Assembly (NCBI RefSeq): GCF_030123105.1
Contig: NZ_CP126095.1
Coordinates: 2,046,001 to 2,110,000, forward strand
DNA: 64,000 nt
Source: Paenibacillus sp. G2S3
GTDB taxonomy: Bacteria; Bacillota; Bacilli; Paenibacillales; Paenibacillaceae
Direction of reading: 5' to 3'
Made by a program: the position numbers and the translations under genes. Below are positions 51,134-60,897 of this stretch, piece by piece; within the stretch, counting starts at the first letter, position 1; every line of letters starts with the position of its first letter. Under the pieces are notes generated by a model, which saw nothing but the letters and a program-made list of their open reading frames with translations, made no database searches and was not told the DNA's origin.

Positions 51134-52249
51134 CTATCTTAATCTGCCGCTAACAATGTAGCTGTGTAAAGCTCGGAATACGCCCGCTCGGTTAAAGGCA
51201 ACAAGGACTACTAGGACAACAGGTCCGATGATTAGGCCTAGCATACCGAACAACTGCAGACCGGCGAACATGCCAATTAACATAGCTAGGGGGTCGAGTC
51301 CAATGCTGCTGGCGAGCACTTTCGGCTCAAGTACCTGCCGGGTAATAAGTATAACAGCATAGAGTATGGATAGTCCGATCCCTAGTGCCAGATTGTCCGT
51401 CATATAAGAATATAGCGCCCAAGGCAGCATCACAATTCCCACACCGAGATAAGGCAGCAGATCGACAAAGCCAATCATTAAGCCGATTGCAAACGCAGAC
51501 TTCACACCCAGCAGCAACAGCCCGATCACAACAATGATCGCTGTGATGGAGATGAGGATAACTTGGGCGCGAAGATAACCGAAAAGCGCTCTGCGTAAAT
51601 CCCTCCAGATATCTGACACAGGCTTTAGGAAAGCAGTCGGTATCCAGCCAGTAAGTTTATCATTATGCCGCTCCCAACTCGTACTAATGAAGAAGGCAGC
51701 AAGGACAACCACGATAAGAATTGTACCCATACTAGGAAGTGAGGAGATCAGTTTCAATATTACATTAAAAAATCCTGTGACCACTTGCGTAACTGCGTAA
51801 CCTACAGTTTCCGTTGTTCTGCTGATATTGCTGTCAATCGTAGCATGATAATCAGGATTGTCTCGGTAGAATTGGTTAATCTGGTTGATGATGTTCTGTA
51901 TGCTTGCATTCTGGCTTAAGGACATCAGGAGATCTTTCCATTGGTCGGTGTGGAGATTAAAGGTCTGCAGCAGAACGATTAATTCTTTCACGAGTCTTGT
52001 AATCATTGCGGTCAGAACTAGTGTGGTTCCACCTATGTAAAATAGCAGAGCGAGCGATACGGCCAGCCAGCCTGGTAGTTTGAAGCTTTTAAGAATAAGC
52101 ACTAATGGATGCATGATAAATGCTAGCAGCCAAGCGAGCAACAGGGGGTATAACAGCGGAAGCAATAGATAGATTGCCAGCAGGAGGATGGAAGTAGCCA
52201 GAACGACCCACAGGCCGCGCAGTAGTCTTTTTAATACCAAACGATCCAT
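51134..52249 (-). CDS. ytvI: Sporulation membrane protein YtvI (AI-2E transporter family)
   Basis: A 371-residue protein with about eight helices: ILLLAIYLLLPLLYPLLLAW, LAVSLALLFYIGGTTLVLTA, ILIVVVLAAFFISTSWERHN, VILISITAIIVVIGLLLLGV, FAIGLMIGFVDLLPYLGVGI (the family's conserved D-x-x-P-x-G motif) and AMLIGMFAGLQLFGMLGLII. This is the AI-2E/PerM family member YtvI placed in sporulation by its conservation and location in Bacilli. AAGGTG lies 12 bases before the ATG. Orientation is opposite to fxsA and citZ. The transported substrate is unknown. Confidence 0.9.
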   Translation of the reverse strand: MDRLVLKRLLRGLWVVLATSILLLAIYLLLPLLYPLLLAWLLAFIMHPLVLILKSFKLPGWLAVSLALLFYIGGTTLVLTAMITRLVKELIVLLQTFNLHTDQWKDLLMSLSQNASIQNIINQINQFYRDNPDYHATIDSNISRTTETVGYAVTQVVTGFFNVILKLISSLPSMGTILIVVVLAAFFISTSWERHNDKLTGWIPTAFLKPVSDIWRDLRRALFGYLRAQVILISITAIIVVIGLLLLGVKSAFAIGLMIGFVDLLPYLGVGIVMLPWALYSYMTDNLALGIGLSILYAVILITRQVLEPKVLASSIGLDPLAMLIGMFAGLQLFGMLGLIIGPVVLVVLVAFNRAGVFRALHSYIVSGRLR

Positions 52250-52465
52250 ACCGAGACCACACCTTCTTCATTCCTGCATGTACAGGGGAATAAGAGCTCG
52301 TCTTCATATATATTCATAGAACCGATTTAAAGACTAGAGTGTGGGATAAATATTAGAAGGGTTCGGAATCTATAAACTGAAATGGCGATAGTGAATCAGG
52401 GGTTTAGAAGTTTTTTTCTATCTCTCTGATAAAATCATTTGATGCGCCTCAGAGCTTCCACATTG

Positions 52466-52596
52466 TTCACATAACCGACAAAATCCAGTATGATGAATAA
52501 AGATACGAAGCATGTTGGTTATACAGCATTCCTGACGGAGATGTCCTTACACGCACTTATTAGATTTTTTAATGCTTTAAATTGGAAATGTTTTCA
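52466..52596 (+). promoter_or_regulatory. citZ promoter region with a cre-like site
   Basis: TTCACA (52466-52471), a 17-bp spacer and TATGAT (52489-52494) make a candidate promoter. TGGAAATGTTTTCA (52583-52596) matches the catabolite-response element TGNAANCGNTNNCA at all but one fixed position. B. subtilis citZ is known to be repressed by CcpA. The rest of 52250-52644 contains no gene. Confidence 0.5.
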
Positions 52597-52644
52597 TGGA
52601 ACTAAGATTGTTTTTATACCTTGTTGGCAAAGGAGAGATATGCT

Positions 52645-53757
52645 ATGACAGCTACCAAAGGCTTGGAAGGTATCGTTGCAACAACTTCATCCATTAGCTC
52701 CATTGTGGATGGTGTACTCACTTACCGCGGTTATGATATTGATGAACTTGCAGAACATGCTACCTTCGAAGAAACAGCTTATTTGTTATGGTTCGGCAGT
52801 CTGCCGACGGCGCCAGAGCTGGAAGCGCTCAAGCGGGATCTCAGTGCTTTTGCACAGATTCCTGAGCAGGTAATCGAGCAAATGAAGCTCTATCCAAAAA
52901 ACGCCAACACCATGGCAGCGTTGCGGTCGGCTGTATCAAGCCTTGCTCTCTATGATGAAGCGGCTGACGATATGAGCAGAGAAGCGAACGAGATTAAGGC
53001 GGTAAAACTGCAGGCACAACTCCCAACAATTGTGGCAGCACTGTCACGTATTCGCAAAGGACTTGAACCAGTGGCTCCGAAAGAAGGCGTTTCTATTGCT
53101 GAGAACTTCCTCTATATGCTGTGGGGAAAAGAGCCGGATAGCGTATCTGTCAAAGCGCTTGATACCGCACTTGTTCTCCATGCGGACCATGAGCTGAATG
53201 CCTCGACTTTTGCAGGCCGGGTTACGGTTGCGACATTATCCGATATTTATTCTGGAGTCACCTCCGCTATTGGTGCGCTCAAAGGCCCGCTTCACGGTGG
53301 GGCGAATGAAGCGGTTATGAAGATGCTAGAGGAGATCGGAAGTTTGGAAGCGGTTGAACCGTTTATCCGTAAGAAACTGGATAACCGTGAGAAAATCATG
53401 GGCTTCGGTCATCGAGTATATAAAAATGGTGATCCACGTGCAAAACATTTGATGAAGATGTCACTGGAGCTTGGCACTATGAAGAATGACACTACCCTGT
53501 ACGACATGTCCGTAAATATTGAACAATTGATTACGGGGCAAAAGGGATTAAGACCGAATGTTGATTTCTATTCGGCTTCTGTTTATACACAGCTAGGCAT
53601 AGATCGTGAGCTGTTCACTCCTATTTTTGCAATAAGCCGGACTTCAGGTTGGACTGCGCATATTCTGGAGCAGTATACAGATAACCGCATTATTCGTCCG
53701 CGTGCAGAATACACGGGTATGGTTGAACAGAAATACGTTCCGGTAGACGAAAGATAG
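52645..53757 (+). CDS. citZ: Citrate synthase
   Basis: A 370-residue citrate synthase: MTATKGLEGIVATTSSISSI, GVLTYRGYDIDELAEHATFE, VLHADHELNASTFAGRVTVA, LKGPLHGGANEAVMKML (catalytic His), MGFGHRVYKNGDPRAKHLMK (catalytic His) and NVDFYSASVYTQLGI (catalytic Asp). It condenses acetyl-CoA and oxaloacetate, the entry to the TCA cycle. ATG 52645 has AAAGGAG upstream; the open frame begins at TTG 52621 without a site. icd and mdh follow in order, as in B. subtilis citZ-icd-mdh. Confidence 0.95.
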   Translation: MTATKGLEGIVATTSSISSIVDGVLTYRGYDIDELAEHATFEETAYLLWFGSLPTAPELEALKRDLSAFAQIPEQVIEQMKLYPKNANTMAALRSAVSSLALYDEAADDMSREANEIKAVKLQAQLPTIVAALSRIRKGLEPVAPKEGVSIAENFLYMLWGKEPDSVSVKALDTALVLHADHELNASTFAGRVTVATLSDIYSGVTSAIGALKGPLHGGANEAVMKMLEEIGSLEAVEPFIRKKLDNREKIMGFGHRVYKNGDPRAKHLMKMSLELGTMKNDTTLYDMSVNIEQLITGQKGLRPNVDFYSASVYTQLGIDRELFTPIFAISRTSGWTAHILEQYTDNRIIRPRAEYTGMVEQKYVPVDER

Positions 53758-53908
53758 AAGGGCAGCCTTGCAGGCTGCTCCTAAAGTTTAGTAGAATGAA
53801 CCCTAGTAATAGTGTTTTAAATTTTTGATTTTAATGATGATGAGAGTTTTGTTCGATGCTTGTCAATGCTATTTAAATCCCACAAAACTTTAGGAGGAAT
53901 ACACTCAA

Positions 53909-55204
53909 ATGTTGAAACTAGAAAAATTCGATCTACCTACAGAAGGCGAACAAATCACGATTAAAGAAGGAAAACTACAAGTTCCTAATAATCCAATCAT
54001 TCCTTTTATCGAGGGTGACGGCACAGGCCGTGATATTTGGAAAGCTTCCAAACGCGTACTTGATGCAGCAGTATCTAAAGCTTATGGTGGCACTAAGCAA
54101 ATCGCTTGGTACGAAGTATTTGCTGGCGAAAAAGCTTTCAATACATATGGTGAATGGCTGCCAAATGATACGTTGGAAGCAATCCGCGAATATTTTGTAG
54201 CTATTAAGGGACCGCTTACTACTCCAATCGGAGGCGGTATTCGTTCATTGAATGTAGCCTTGCGCCAAGAATTGGATTTGTACGTATGTCTGCGCCCAGT
54301 TCGTTATTTCCAAGGTGTTCCTTCTCCTGTTAAACGTCCTGAGCTGGTGGATATGGTTATTTTCCGTGAGAATACAGAGGATATCTATGCAGGGATTGAA
54401 TATCAAGAAGGCTCTGCTGAAGTGAAGAAAGTCATCGAATTCCTGCAAAAAGAGATGGGAGTTAACAAAATCCGTTTCCCTGAAACTTCTGGTATTGGTA
54501 TCAAACCAGTATCCTCCGAAGGTTCGAAGCGCTTGGTGCGCGCTGCAATTGAATATGCGATCAAGCACGGACGTAAGAGTGTAACGCTTGTTCACAAAGG
54601 AAATATCATGAAGTTCACTGAAGGTGCCTTCAAAAACTGGGGTTATGAAGTAGCTGAGCAAGAGTTCGGAGATAAGGTCTTCACTTGGAGTCAATATGAT
54701 GTGATTAAGGAACGTGATGGTGAGGCTGCTGCTAATGCTGCTCAGAAGGATGCTGAAGCTGCTGGCAAAATCATTATCAAGGATGCAATTGCAGATATCG
54801 CGCTGCAACAAGTTCTGACTCGTCCAACTGATTTCGATGTTATTGCTACGTTGAACCTGAACGGGGATTACCTGTCCGACGCACTGGCTGCACAAATCGG
54901 CGGCATCGGCATCGCTCCTGGAGCGAACATTAACTACATTACTGGCCACGCCATCTTTGAAGCTACCCATGGTACAGCTCCTAAATATGCAGACAAAGAC
55001 GTTGTGAATCCTGGTTCTGTTATTCTGTCCGGCGTAATGCTCTTGGAGCACTTGGGCTGGCAGGAAGCAGCTGACCTGATTTATAAAGGTATGGAAACTG
55101 CTATTAACAATAAGACCGTGACTTATGACTTTGCTCGTCTGATGGAAGGTGCAACTGAGCTGAAATGCTCCGCATTTGCAGACGAAATTATTAACCACCT
55201 ATAG
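53909..55204 (+). CDS. icd: Isocitrate dehydrogenase (NADP)
   Basis: A 431-residue NADP-dependent isocitrate dehydrogenase: [40 protein letters not shown] (phosphorylation-type Ser region), [60 protein letters not shown] and [20 protein letters not shown], where the Lys-Tyr pair marks NADP specificity. It forms 2-oxoglutarate in the TCA cycle. AGGAGG is 11 bases before the ATG. It lies between citZ and mdh. Confidence 0.96.
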   Translation: MLKLEKFDLPTEGEQITIKEGKLQVPNNPIIPFIEGDGTGRDIWKASKRVLDAAVSKAYGGTKQIAWYEVFAGEKAFNTYGEWLPNDTLEAIREYFVAIKGPLTTPIGGGIRSLNVALRQELDLYVCLRPVRYFQGVPSPVKRPELVDMVIFRENTEDIYAGIEYQEGSAEVKKVIEFLQKEMGVNKIRFPETSGIGIKPVSSEGSKRLVRAAIEYAIKHGRKSVTLVHKGNIMKFTEGAFKNWGYEVAEQEFGDKVFTWSQYDVIKERDGEAAANAAQKDAEAAGKIIIKDAIADIALQQVLTRPTDFDVIATLNLNGDYLSDALAAQIGGIGIAPGANINYITGHAIFEATHGTAPKYADKDVVNPGSVILSGVMLLEHLGWQEAADLIYKGMETAINNKTVTYDFARLMEGATELKCSAFADEIINHL

Positions 55205-55261
55205 GTTAGAATTAGCCAGATAACATTAGCCTTACCTTTATCATTTCTAGGAGGCGAATCT

Positions 55262-56203
55262 GTGGCGATCAAGCGTTATAAAATTACAGTGGTAGGTGCC
55301 GGTTTTACCGGTGCTACTACTGCTCTTATGTTAGCTCAAAAGGAACTTGGAGACGTTGTGCTGCTCGATATTCCACAAATGGAGAACCCAACCAAGGGTA
55401 AGGCGCTTGACATGCAAGAAGCAGGTCCTGTGCAGAGATTCGACAGTCATATTATAGGGACCTCAAGTTATGAAGATGCTGTAGATTCTGATATTGTAAT
55501 TATCACTGCAGGGATTGCCCGTAAACCTGGGATGAGCCGCGACGATCTTGTGAATATCAATGCAGGGATTGTGAAGTCGGTATGCGAGAACGTAAGAGAT
55601 GTAGCGCCGGAATCCATCGTGATTATTTTGAGTAATCCGGTAGATGCGATGACTTATGCTGCATTTGAAGCGTTAGGCTTTCCGAAGAACCGCGTAATTG
55701 GACAATCCGGTGTGCTGGATACAGCGCGTTACTGCACTTTTATTGCGCAAGAGCTGAACGTATCCGTTGAAGATGTACGTGGTTTCGTAATAGGCGGACA
55801 CGGCAATGATATGGTACCGCTCGTTCGTTATTCTAGTGTCGGAGGCATTCCAATCGATACATTGATTCCTGCGGATCGTATCGAGGAGATTGTGAAGCGT
55901 ACACGTGTGGGTGGCGGGGAAATCGTTGACCTTTTAGGAAATGGTAGTGCGTATTATGCTCCTGCAGCCTCTTTAGTTCAGATGACGGAAGCGATCTTAA
56001 AGGATAAGAAACGGATCATTCCGGTTATTGCCTTACTTGAAGGTGAATATGGTTATGACAATCTATTTCTGGGCGTTCCAGCTCTTCTTGGTGCGAATGG
56101 GATTGAGAAGGTTTTTGAACTGGAGCTTACGGCTGAGGAGAAAGCGGCATTGGATAAGTCCGCGGAGTCCGTACGTAGCGTAACAGCAATATTATCTGTG
56201 TAG
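55262..56203 (+). CDS. mdh: Malate dehydrogenase
   Basis: A 313-residue LDH-like malate dehydrogenase: [40 protein letters not shown] (Asp for NAD), [18 protein letters not shown] (mobile loop with substrate Arg), [40 protein letters not shown] and [20 protein letters not shown] (catalytic His). It oxidises malate to oxaloacetate. The start is GTG 55262 behind AGGAGG. Last of the citZ-icd-mdh block; a weak hairpin and a T run (56221-56270) follow. Confidence 0.96.
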   Translation: MAIKRYKITVVGAGFTGATTALMLAQKELGDVVLLDIPQMENPTKGKALDMQEAGPVQRFDSHIIGTSSYEDAVDSDIVIITAGIARKPGMSRDDLVNINAGIVKSVCENVRDVAPESIVIILSNPVDAMTYAAFEALGFPKNRVIGQSGVLDTARYCTFIAQELNVSVEDVRGFVIGGHGNDMVPLVRYSSVGGIPIDTLIPADRIEEIVKRTRVGGGEIVDLLGNGSAYYAPAASLVQMTEAILKDKKRIIPVIALLEGEYGYDNLFLGVPALLGANGIEKVFELELTAEEKAALDKSAESVRSVTAILSV

Positions 56204-56220
56204 ATTGTGTCAGATGAATG

Positions 56221-56272
56221 GGGAGGGTCCCGAAGGCCGTGAAATGGCTTAAGGGCTCTCTCTTTTTTTATA
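56221..56272 (+). terminator. Probable terminator after mdh
   Basis: GGGAGGGTCCC and GGCC pair imperfectly with GGC and GGGCTCTC, and a seven-T run follows. Confidence 0.55.
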
Positions 56273-56376
56273 TCAACAACTTCAAAGAATGGACACCTAA
56301 GTTGCTTTTCTTATTCTAATATTATGGGTATAATTATATGTAACTATTATCACAGTTAAATTGGAGGAGATATGAT

Positions 56377-56805
56377 ATGGATTGGAACGTTTTGTTTTTC
56401 TTACATATGATCGGGACGCTGGCACTAGGATTTTACCTTGTACTGCCATTCATCATCGGTCGTGCTGAAAAATTGTCACCTGCGGCAAAAGAAGGTACTC
56501 TAAGCGCTGTTACAGGATTTAACCGCTTCGCACAGTACGGTTTGGTAATCCAACTACTTACTGGCGGTTACATGATGACCAAAGGTGATTATTCTGTAGC
56601 TTGGATGATTATTATTGTTGTACTGCTGCTAGCGATGTTTGCGCTTGGTGGTATTATGAGCAAGCCTTTGCGTCTTGCTGCTGCTGGAATTCGTGAGAAC
56701 CGTGATGTTAAAGCAGAAACAGGCAAATTGCGTACGCTTAGTGCGCTTCTGTCAGTGTCGTTGCTGCTTATGGTATTCTTCATGGTATTTAACGACATTA
56801 TTTAA
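56377..56805 (+). CDS. Four-helix membrane protein of unknown function
   Basis: A 142-residue protein with four predicted transmembrane helices: NVLFFLHMIGTLALGFYLVL, FNRFAQYGLVIQLLTGGYMM, WMIIIVVLLLAMFALGGIMS and LSALLSVSLLLMVFFMVFND. The helix-2 GF-RFAQYG-xxxQ pattern and the loop KPLRLAAAGIRENRD recall small DUF2269/CopD-like membrane proteins, without certainty. TTGGAGGAG precedes the ATG. Its own terminator follows. Found between mdh and an SDR gene; no functional link is seen. Confidence 0.75.
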   Translation: MDWNVLFFLHMIGTLALGFYLVLPFIIGRAEKLSPAAKEGTLSAVTGFNRFAQYGLVIQLLTGGYMMTKGDYSVAWMIIIVVLLLAMFALGGIMSKPLRLAAAGIRENRDVKAETGKLRTLSALLSVSLLLMVFFMVFNDII

Positions 56806-56821
56806 TCTGTAACACTATGAG

Positions 56822-56852
56822 CCCGCTTCCGTAATGGAGAGCGGGTTTTTTT
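56822..56852 (+). terminator. Terminator after the four-helix membrane gene
   Basis: CCCGCTTCC and GGAGAGCGGG pair with one bulge, and seven T follow. Confidence 0.8.
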
Positions 56853-56940
56853 GAGTGTTCAAAAAAACTTCAGATTGTTTGATTCTACCTGCAATGTGGT
56901 AAGTAACTTTTCATACAGCATTTGAAAAAATGATAAAGCC

Positions 56941-56960
56941 AGCGTATAAACGTATACGCT
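56941..56960. promoter_or_regulatory. Perfect palindrome ahead of the SDR gene
   Basis: AGCGTATA-AACG-TATACGCT, an 8-bp inverted repeat with a 4-bp centre, 58 bp before the SDR start. It looks like an operator; the binding protein is not known and no regulator gene is adjacent. Confidence 0.5.
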
Positions 56961-57018
56961 TGAGCCATCCTAAGACGATCAGTTAACTATCAATTACTTA
57001 ACGAGAGGAGCTAGGATT

Positions 57019-57888
57019 ATGTCAAACGACAAGCAAGCTACGAAAACCTTACCCCCGCAAGAACAGCATCATCAACCAGGAATTGAGAGCGAAATGAAGC
57101 CGTTGCCGAAATATGAGCCGGCTAATTATAAGGCAGCAGGTAAACTGCAGGGCAAGGCGGCACTTATTACCGGAGGAGACAGCGGAATCGGGCGGGCAGT
57201 GGCTGTTCTTTTTGCAAAAGAAGGCGCCGATGTAGTTATTTCATATCTGAATGAGCATTCTGATGCAGAGGAAACAAAACGTCAGGTGGAACAGGAAGGT
57301 CGTAAATGCATCCTGATTCCCGGAGATATTGGTGTGGAAGCCTTCTGTAAGGATCTCATTAAACAGACGGTAGAGGGTCTAGGGAAGCTAGATATTCTCA
57401 TCAATAACGCGGCGGAGCAACATCCACAAGCTAAGATCGAGGATATTACGTCCGAGCAGCTAGAGCGTACTTTCCGTACGAACATTTTTGCAATGTTTTA
57501 TTTGACCAAAGCGGCTATGCCTCATTTAAAAGCAGGATCTGCTATCATTAATACGACTTCGATTACCGCTTATCGTGGTAGTCCACAATTGCTGGACTAT
57601 TCGTCAACGAAAGGAGCCATTCTGAGCTTCACGCGTTCCTTATCTACAAATCTGGCGGAGAAAGGCATACGGGTAAATGGTGTTGCTCCGGGTCCAATTT
57701 GGACACCGCTCATTCCATCTACCTTTGATGCAAAACAGGTAAGTGAGTTCGGCGGTACGCAGCCAATGAAGCGACCGGGACAACCGGAGGAGCTGGCTCC
57801 AGCTTATGTGTATCTAGCTTCCGACGATTCGAGCTATGTGACCGGACAGGTTATTCATGTTAATGGTGGCGAGGTCGTAAACGGGTAG
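57019..57888 (+). CDS. SDR family oxidoreductase (YhdF/YhxC type)
   Basis: A 289-residue short-chain dehydrogenase with an N-terminal extension of about 45 residues (LPPQEQHHQPGIESEMKPLP) typical of the YhdF/YhxC/YghA group. Core: KAALITGGDSGIGRAVAVLF (TGxxxGIG), LDILINNAAEQHPQ (NNAA), IINTTSITAYRGSPQLLDYS-STKGAI (Ser, Tyr and Lys of the catalytic triad) and VNGVAPGPIWTPLIPS. B. subtilis relatives are general-stress proteins. GAGAGGAG precedes the ATG. A perfect palindrome lies upstream and a perfect terminator downstream. The substrate is unknown. Confidence 0.9.
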   Translation: MSNDKQATKTLPPQEQHHQPGIESEMKPLPKYEPANYKAAGKLQGKAALITGGDSGIGRAVAVLFAKEGADVVISYLNEHSDAEETKRQVEQEGRKCILIPGDIGVEAFCKDLIKQTVEGLGKLDILINNAAEQHPQAKIEDITSEQLERTFRTNIFAMFYLTKAAMPHLKAGSAIINTTSITAYRGSPQLLDYSSTKGAILSFTRSLSTNLAEKGIRVNGVAPGPIWTPLIPSTFDAKQVSEFGGTQPMKRPGQPEELAPAYVYLASDDSSYVTGQVIHVNGGEVVNG

Positions 57889-57920
57889 AGACTCAGCCAA
57901 CCAAACTAAGATACTTATAT

Positions 57921-57961
57921 AAAAAGCTCTAATTCAGGATTAGCCGAATTAGAGCTTTTTG
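57921..57961. terminator. Bidirectional terminator between the SDR and nucleotidase genes
   Basis: AAAAAGCTCTAATTC (57921-57935) and GAATTAGAGCTTTTT (57946-57960) form a perfect 15-bp stem; convergent genes end on both sides. Confidence 0.9.
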
Positions 57962-57976
57962 TAATGATCTTGGGAT

Positions 57977-58603
57977 TTAGTTTCCAGCCGAGAGCTCATC
58001 AAGAGACATTTCAAAGCTCGGAGCCATATGAGTCAGGAAATAATCTACTTCCTGTAAGCCGAGCCCATGCAGCTTCGCTGCTGTTTGCTCCTTCGCCGCT
58101 GCAAATTCACGGTTGCCGGCAGCAACCTCCCACACACATTTCAAGTAGGCATCCAGCCGATCGGCTGCCTTAACGTAGCTATGCAGCAGGACATCCTCCG
58201 AATCAGGAGAACTGTCTTCCGGCTGCATGAGCTGCGTGTAAATGCCCTGAAGCTCGGGAGGAATCATACCGGTCAGGCGTTCCGCAGCAATTCTTTCCAT
58301 TTCGCGGAAGCTGGTAAGTAGGCGAGGGTTATTGTATTTTACTGGTGTGGCAATGTCACCTGTGAACACTTCGCTGGCATCATGAAACAGGGCCATAGTT
58401 GCTGCTCTTTCGGCATTTAATGAACGTCCATAATGAACATTCCCAATGGAACAGAGCATATGTGTGAGTAGGGCAACATGAAAAGAATGCTCAGCAACGT
58501 TCTCTGGTGCGGTGCTGCGCATTAGGCTCCAGCGCTGAATATATTGAAGCCGATACAAATAGGCGGAAAAATGGTAGTTCAATTTTAAAGTAACCCCTTT
58601 CAT
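57977..58603 (-). CDS. HD-domain 5'-deoxynucleotidase (YfbR type)
   Basis: A 208-residue HD-domain phosphohydrolase like E. coli YfbR, which removes phosphate from dNMPs. The pattern matches closely: FSAYLYRLQYIQRWSLMRST (YfbR [20 protein letters not shown]), ENVAEHSFHVALLTHML (His), MALFHDASEVFTGDIATPVK (HD pair) and AADRLDAYLKCVWEVAAGNR (Asp). The ATG at 58603 lacks a ribosome site upstream, while AAAGGGG lies just inside the frame, 11 bases before a TTG at 58582, so the true start could be that TTG. It is convergent to the SDR gene and divergent from fumarase. Confidence 0.87.
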   Translation of the reverse strand: MKGVTLKLNYHFSAYLYRLQYIQRWSLMRSTAPENVAEHSFHVALLTHMLCSIGNVHYGRSLNAERAATMALFHDASEVFTGDIATPVKYNNPRLLTSFREMERIAAERLTGMIPPELQGIYTQLMQPEDSSPDSEDVLLHSYVKAADRLDAYLKCVWEVAAGNREFAAAKEQTAAKLHGLGLQEVDYFLTHMAPSFEMSLDELSAGN

Positions 58604-58678
58604 GCGCTGCTAGGTATGATATTATTATACTAATTGTATCAGACTTTTGATAATCTGGATCTGCTGAGAGGAGCTTGA

Positions 58679-60247
58679 ATGAATATGCAGCATTTTGAAG
58701 ACAGCATTTATAATCTAATTGTAGAAACGTCCACGAACTTGCCGGGTGATGTACGCCGGGCAGTCGCCAAGGGGCGCGCGCTAGAGGACAGAGCTACCCG
58801 GTCAGGTCTTGCTTTAACTACGATTGCTCAAAATATCGGAATGGCTGAGCAGCAAGTATCACCGATCTGTCAGGATACGGGAATGCCTACATTTATCATT
58901 CACACACCTGTGGGAATCAATCAGATTGAGATGAAAAAAGATATTCATAACGCCATTGTACGGGCGACCAAGAATGGTAAGCTTCGTCCCAATTCTGTAG
59001 ATTCATTGACAGGTGAGAACAGCGGAGATAACTTGGGGGCAGGTACACCAGTCATTCATTTTGAACAATGGGAAGAGGATAATATAGACGTCAGACTGAT
59101 TCTGAAGGGTGGCGGCTGCGAGAATAAGAATATTCAATACAGCCTTCCGGCAGAATTAGAAGGACTGGGCAAAGCCGGCCGAGATTTGGACGGAATTCGT
59201 AAATGTATTCTACATGCTGTTTATCAGGCACAAGGGCAAGGCTGTAGCGCTGGTTTTATTGGCGTAGGTATCGGCGGCGACCGCACGACTGGCTACGAGC
59301 TGGCTAAAAAGCAGCTGTTCCGTAAAGTGGAGGATGTTAATCCGATTGAGGATCTCAGCAAGCTGGAAGACTACATCATGGAGAATGCCAATAAGCTGGG
59401 CATAGGAACGATGGGCTTTGGTGGGGAAGTATCGCTATTAGGTTGTAAGGTCGGCGTTATGAATCGTCTGCCAGCCAGCTTTTTCGTATCTGTTGCCTAT
59501 AACTGTTGGGCGTTCCGCCGCCAAGGTGTGCTGGTGGATCCTTCAACGGGCAATATAGAGGATTGGCTATATGAGAGTGGTACAGGGATCTCTGTAGATG
59601 ATGGAAGGGAACAGGCATCGGAATCAGAAGTCGCAAATGCAGGTGAAAACAATGCAGCTACTGGATCTCGCGAAGTCCGCCTGACCACGCCGATTAGTGA
59701 AGAGGATATCCGTAGTTTGCGAGTTGGGGATGTAGTGATTTTATCCGGCGAAATGCATACAGGCCGCGACGCACTTCATAAATATCTAATGGATCATGAG
59801 GCTCCGGTAGATTTGAACGGTGCAGTTATCTATCACTGTGGTCCTGTAATGATGAAGGACGAGGAAGGCTGGCATGTTAAAGCAGCAGGCCCGACTACGA
59901 GTATCCGTGAAGAGCCTTATCAAGGCGATATTATCAAAAAGTTTGGAATTCGTGCCGTCATCGGTAAAGGTGGAATGGGTCCAAAAACGTTAAAGGCTCT
60001 TCAGGAGCATGGGGGCGTATACCTCAATGCGATTGGTGGAGCTGCGCAGTATTATGCGGAATGCATCAAGAAGGTAAATGCTGTTGATTTTATGGAATTT
60101 GGCATTCCTGAGGCGATGTGGCATTTGGATGTGGATGGTTTCGCTGCTATTGTAACGATGGATGCCCATGGCAACAGTCTGCACGCAGATGTAGAGAAAG
60201 ATTCCGCAGCCAAATTAACTCAGTTCAAAGAGCCCGTGTTTAAATAA
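58679..60247 (+). CDS. Class I fumarate hydratase (iron-sulfur)
   Basis: A 522-residue, single-chain class I fumarase. Its N-terminal half holds the cluster ligands in SPICQDTGMPTF, LKGGGCENKNIQ and GQGCSAGFIGVGIGGDR; the C-terminal beta-type domain (GSREVRLTTPISEEDIRSLR, VGDVVILSGEMHTGRDALHK, GAVIYHCGPVM, IGKGGMGPKTLKALQEHGGV) follows a linker of about 35 residues rich in Glu, Ser and Asn. It interconverts fumarate and malate. B. subtilis uses class II FumC instead. AGAGGAG precedes ATG 58679. It complements the nearby citZ-icd-mdh genes. Confidence 0.93.
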   Translation: MNMQHFEDSIYNLIVETSTNLPGDVRRAVAKGRALEDRATRSGLALTTIAQNIGMAEQQVSPICQDTGMPTFIIHTPVGINQIEMKKDIHNAIVRATKNGKLRPNSVDSLTGENSGDNLGAGTPVIHFEQWEEDNIDVRLILKGGGCENKNIQYSLPAELEGLGKAGRDLDGIRKCILHAVYQAQGQGCSAGFIGVGIGGDRTTGYELAKKQLFRKVEDVNPIEDLSKLEDYIMENANKLGIGTMGFGGEVSLLGCKVGVMNRLPASFFVSVAYNCWAFRRQGVLVDPSTGNIEDWLYESGTGISVDDGREQASESEVANAGENNAATGSREVRLTTPISEEDIRSLRVGDVVILSGEMHTGRDALHKYLMDHEAPVDLNGAVIYHCGPVMMKDEEGWHVKAAGPTTSIREEPYQGDIIKKFGIRAVIGKGGMGPKTLKALQEHGGVYLNAIGGAAQYYAECIKKVNAVDFMEFGIPEAMWHLDVDGFAAIVTMDAHGNSLHADVEKDSAAKLTQFKEPVFK

Positions 60248-60438
60248 GTTGGGTTACAGTCTGGTGAATAAGTCATAAAGTGGGGACATCCGCTGTTATG
60301 GCTTTTTCTCCGGCTTTATCAAAATATAAGAATTTATATGTTCCATGCTATAAATTATCCTTATATTTCTCGTACAATCACCTAGCGTCTATATAGGGAC
60401 GTCGAAGGTATTTGTGCTTGTCTAAAGGAGGTTGACGA

Positions 60439-60825
60439 ATGGTACCACATTATATTAGAAATGGTCTTCTTAACGTTACCCCGTATTTCATCGCCAATGA
60501 TGCAGATCAATTGATTGATTTTGTTGTGAACTGCTTTGATGCTAGAATTAATGATATGCTGCGGAATGATGAAGGCAAGATTAGACATGCTGAGCTTAGA
60601 ATAGGGGATTCGATCATCGAGGTTTCCGAAGCTAATGAGAAATATTCACCGGTGCAGCTCGCTATTCATCTATATGTAAGGAATGTGGATGAGACCTTTC
60701 GTAAGTGCTTGGATGCCGGGGCATTCATCATTGAAGAACCCATGGATAAGACTTATGGAGAAAGAGGAGCGGGCATTAGAGATACTCAGGGCAATCAGTG
60801 GTTTCTTGCAACCTGCATAGAATGA
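60439..60825 (+). CDS. VOC/glyoxalase-fold protein
   Basis: A 128-residue protein of the vicinal oxygen chelate fold, PhnB/YdfO-like: LLNVTPYFIANDADQLIDFV, VVNCFDARINDMLRNDEGKI, RHAELRIGDSIIEVSEANEK, QLAIHLYVRNVDETFRKCLD and GAGIRDTQGNQWFLATCIE. Two beta-alpha-beta-beta-beta units are visible. The catalytic metal His is present in the RHAEL strand and in HLYV, but the activity is unknown. AAAGGAGG precedes the ATG. The region 60248-60438 upstream shows a possible hairpin (60268-60308) and no gene. Confidence 0.8.
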   Translation: MVPHYIRNGLLNVTPYFIANDADQLIDFVVNCFDARINDMLRNDEGKIRHAELRIGDSIIEVSEANEKYSPVQLAIHLYVRNVDETFRKCLDAGAFIIEEPMDKTYGERGAGIRDTQGNQWFLATCIE

Positions 60826-60855
60826 AATTGCGATATTTTACAAAAGTAATACAAA

Positions 60856-60897
60856 GTAACAGTCCAGAGATAATCAACTTGGGCTGTTATTTTTATA
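60856..60897 (+). terminator. Terminator after the VOC gene
   Basis: GTAACAGTCC pairs with GGGCTGTTAT across a 23-nt interior, followed by TTTTTAT. Confidence 0.6.

Noticed and set aside
53763..53779. Hairpin GCAGCC/GGCTGC just after citZ as a terminator
   Set aside because: The stem is short and lacks a T run; it may be only an RNA-processing or pausing element, so it was not listed as a feature.
54245..55198. A 317-codon open frame on the minus strand inside icd
   Set aside because: It is antisense to a fully conserved isocitrate dehydrogenase, has no ribosome site and its product resembles nothing; it results from the codon bias of icd.
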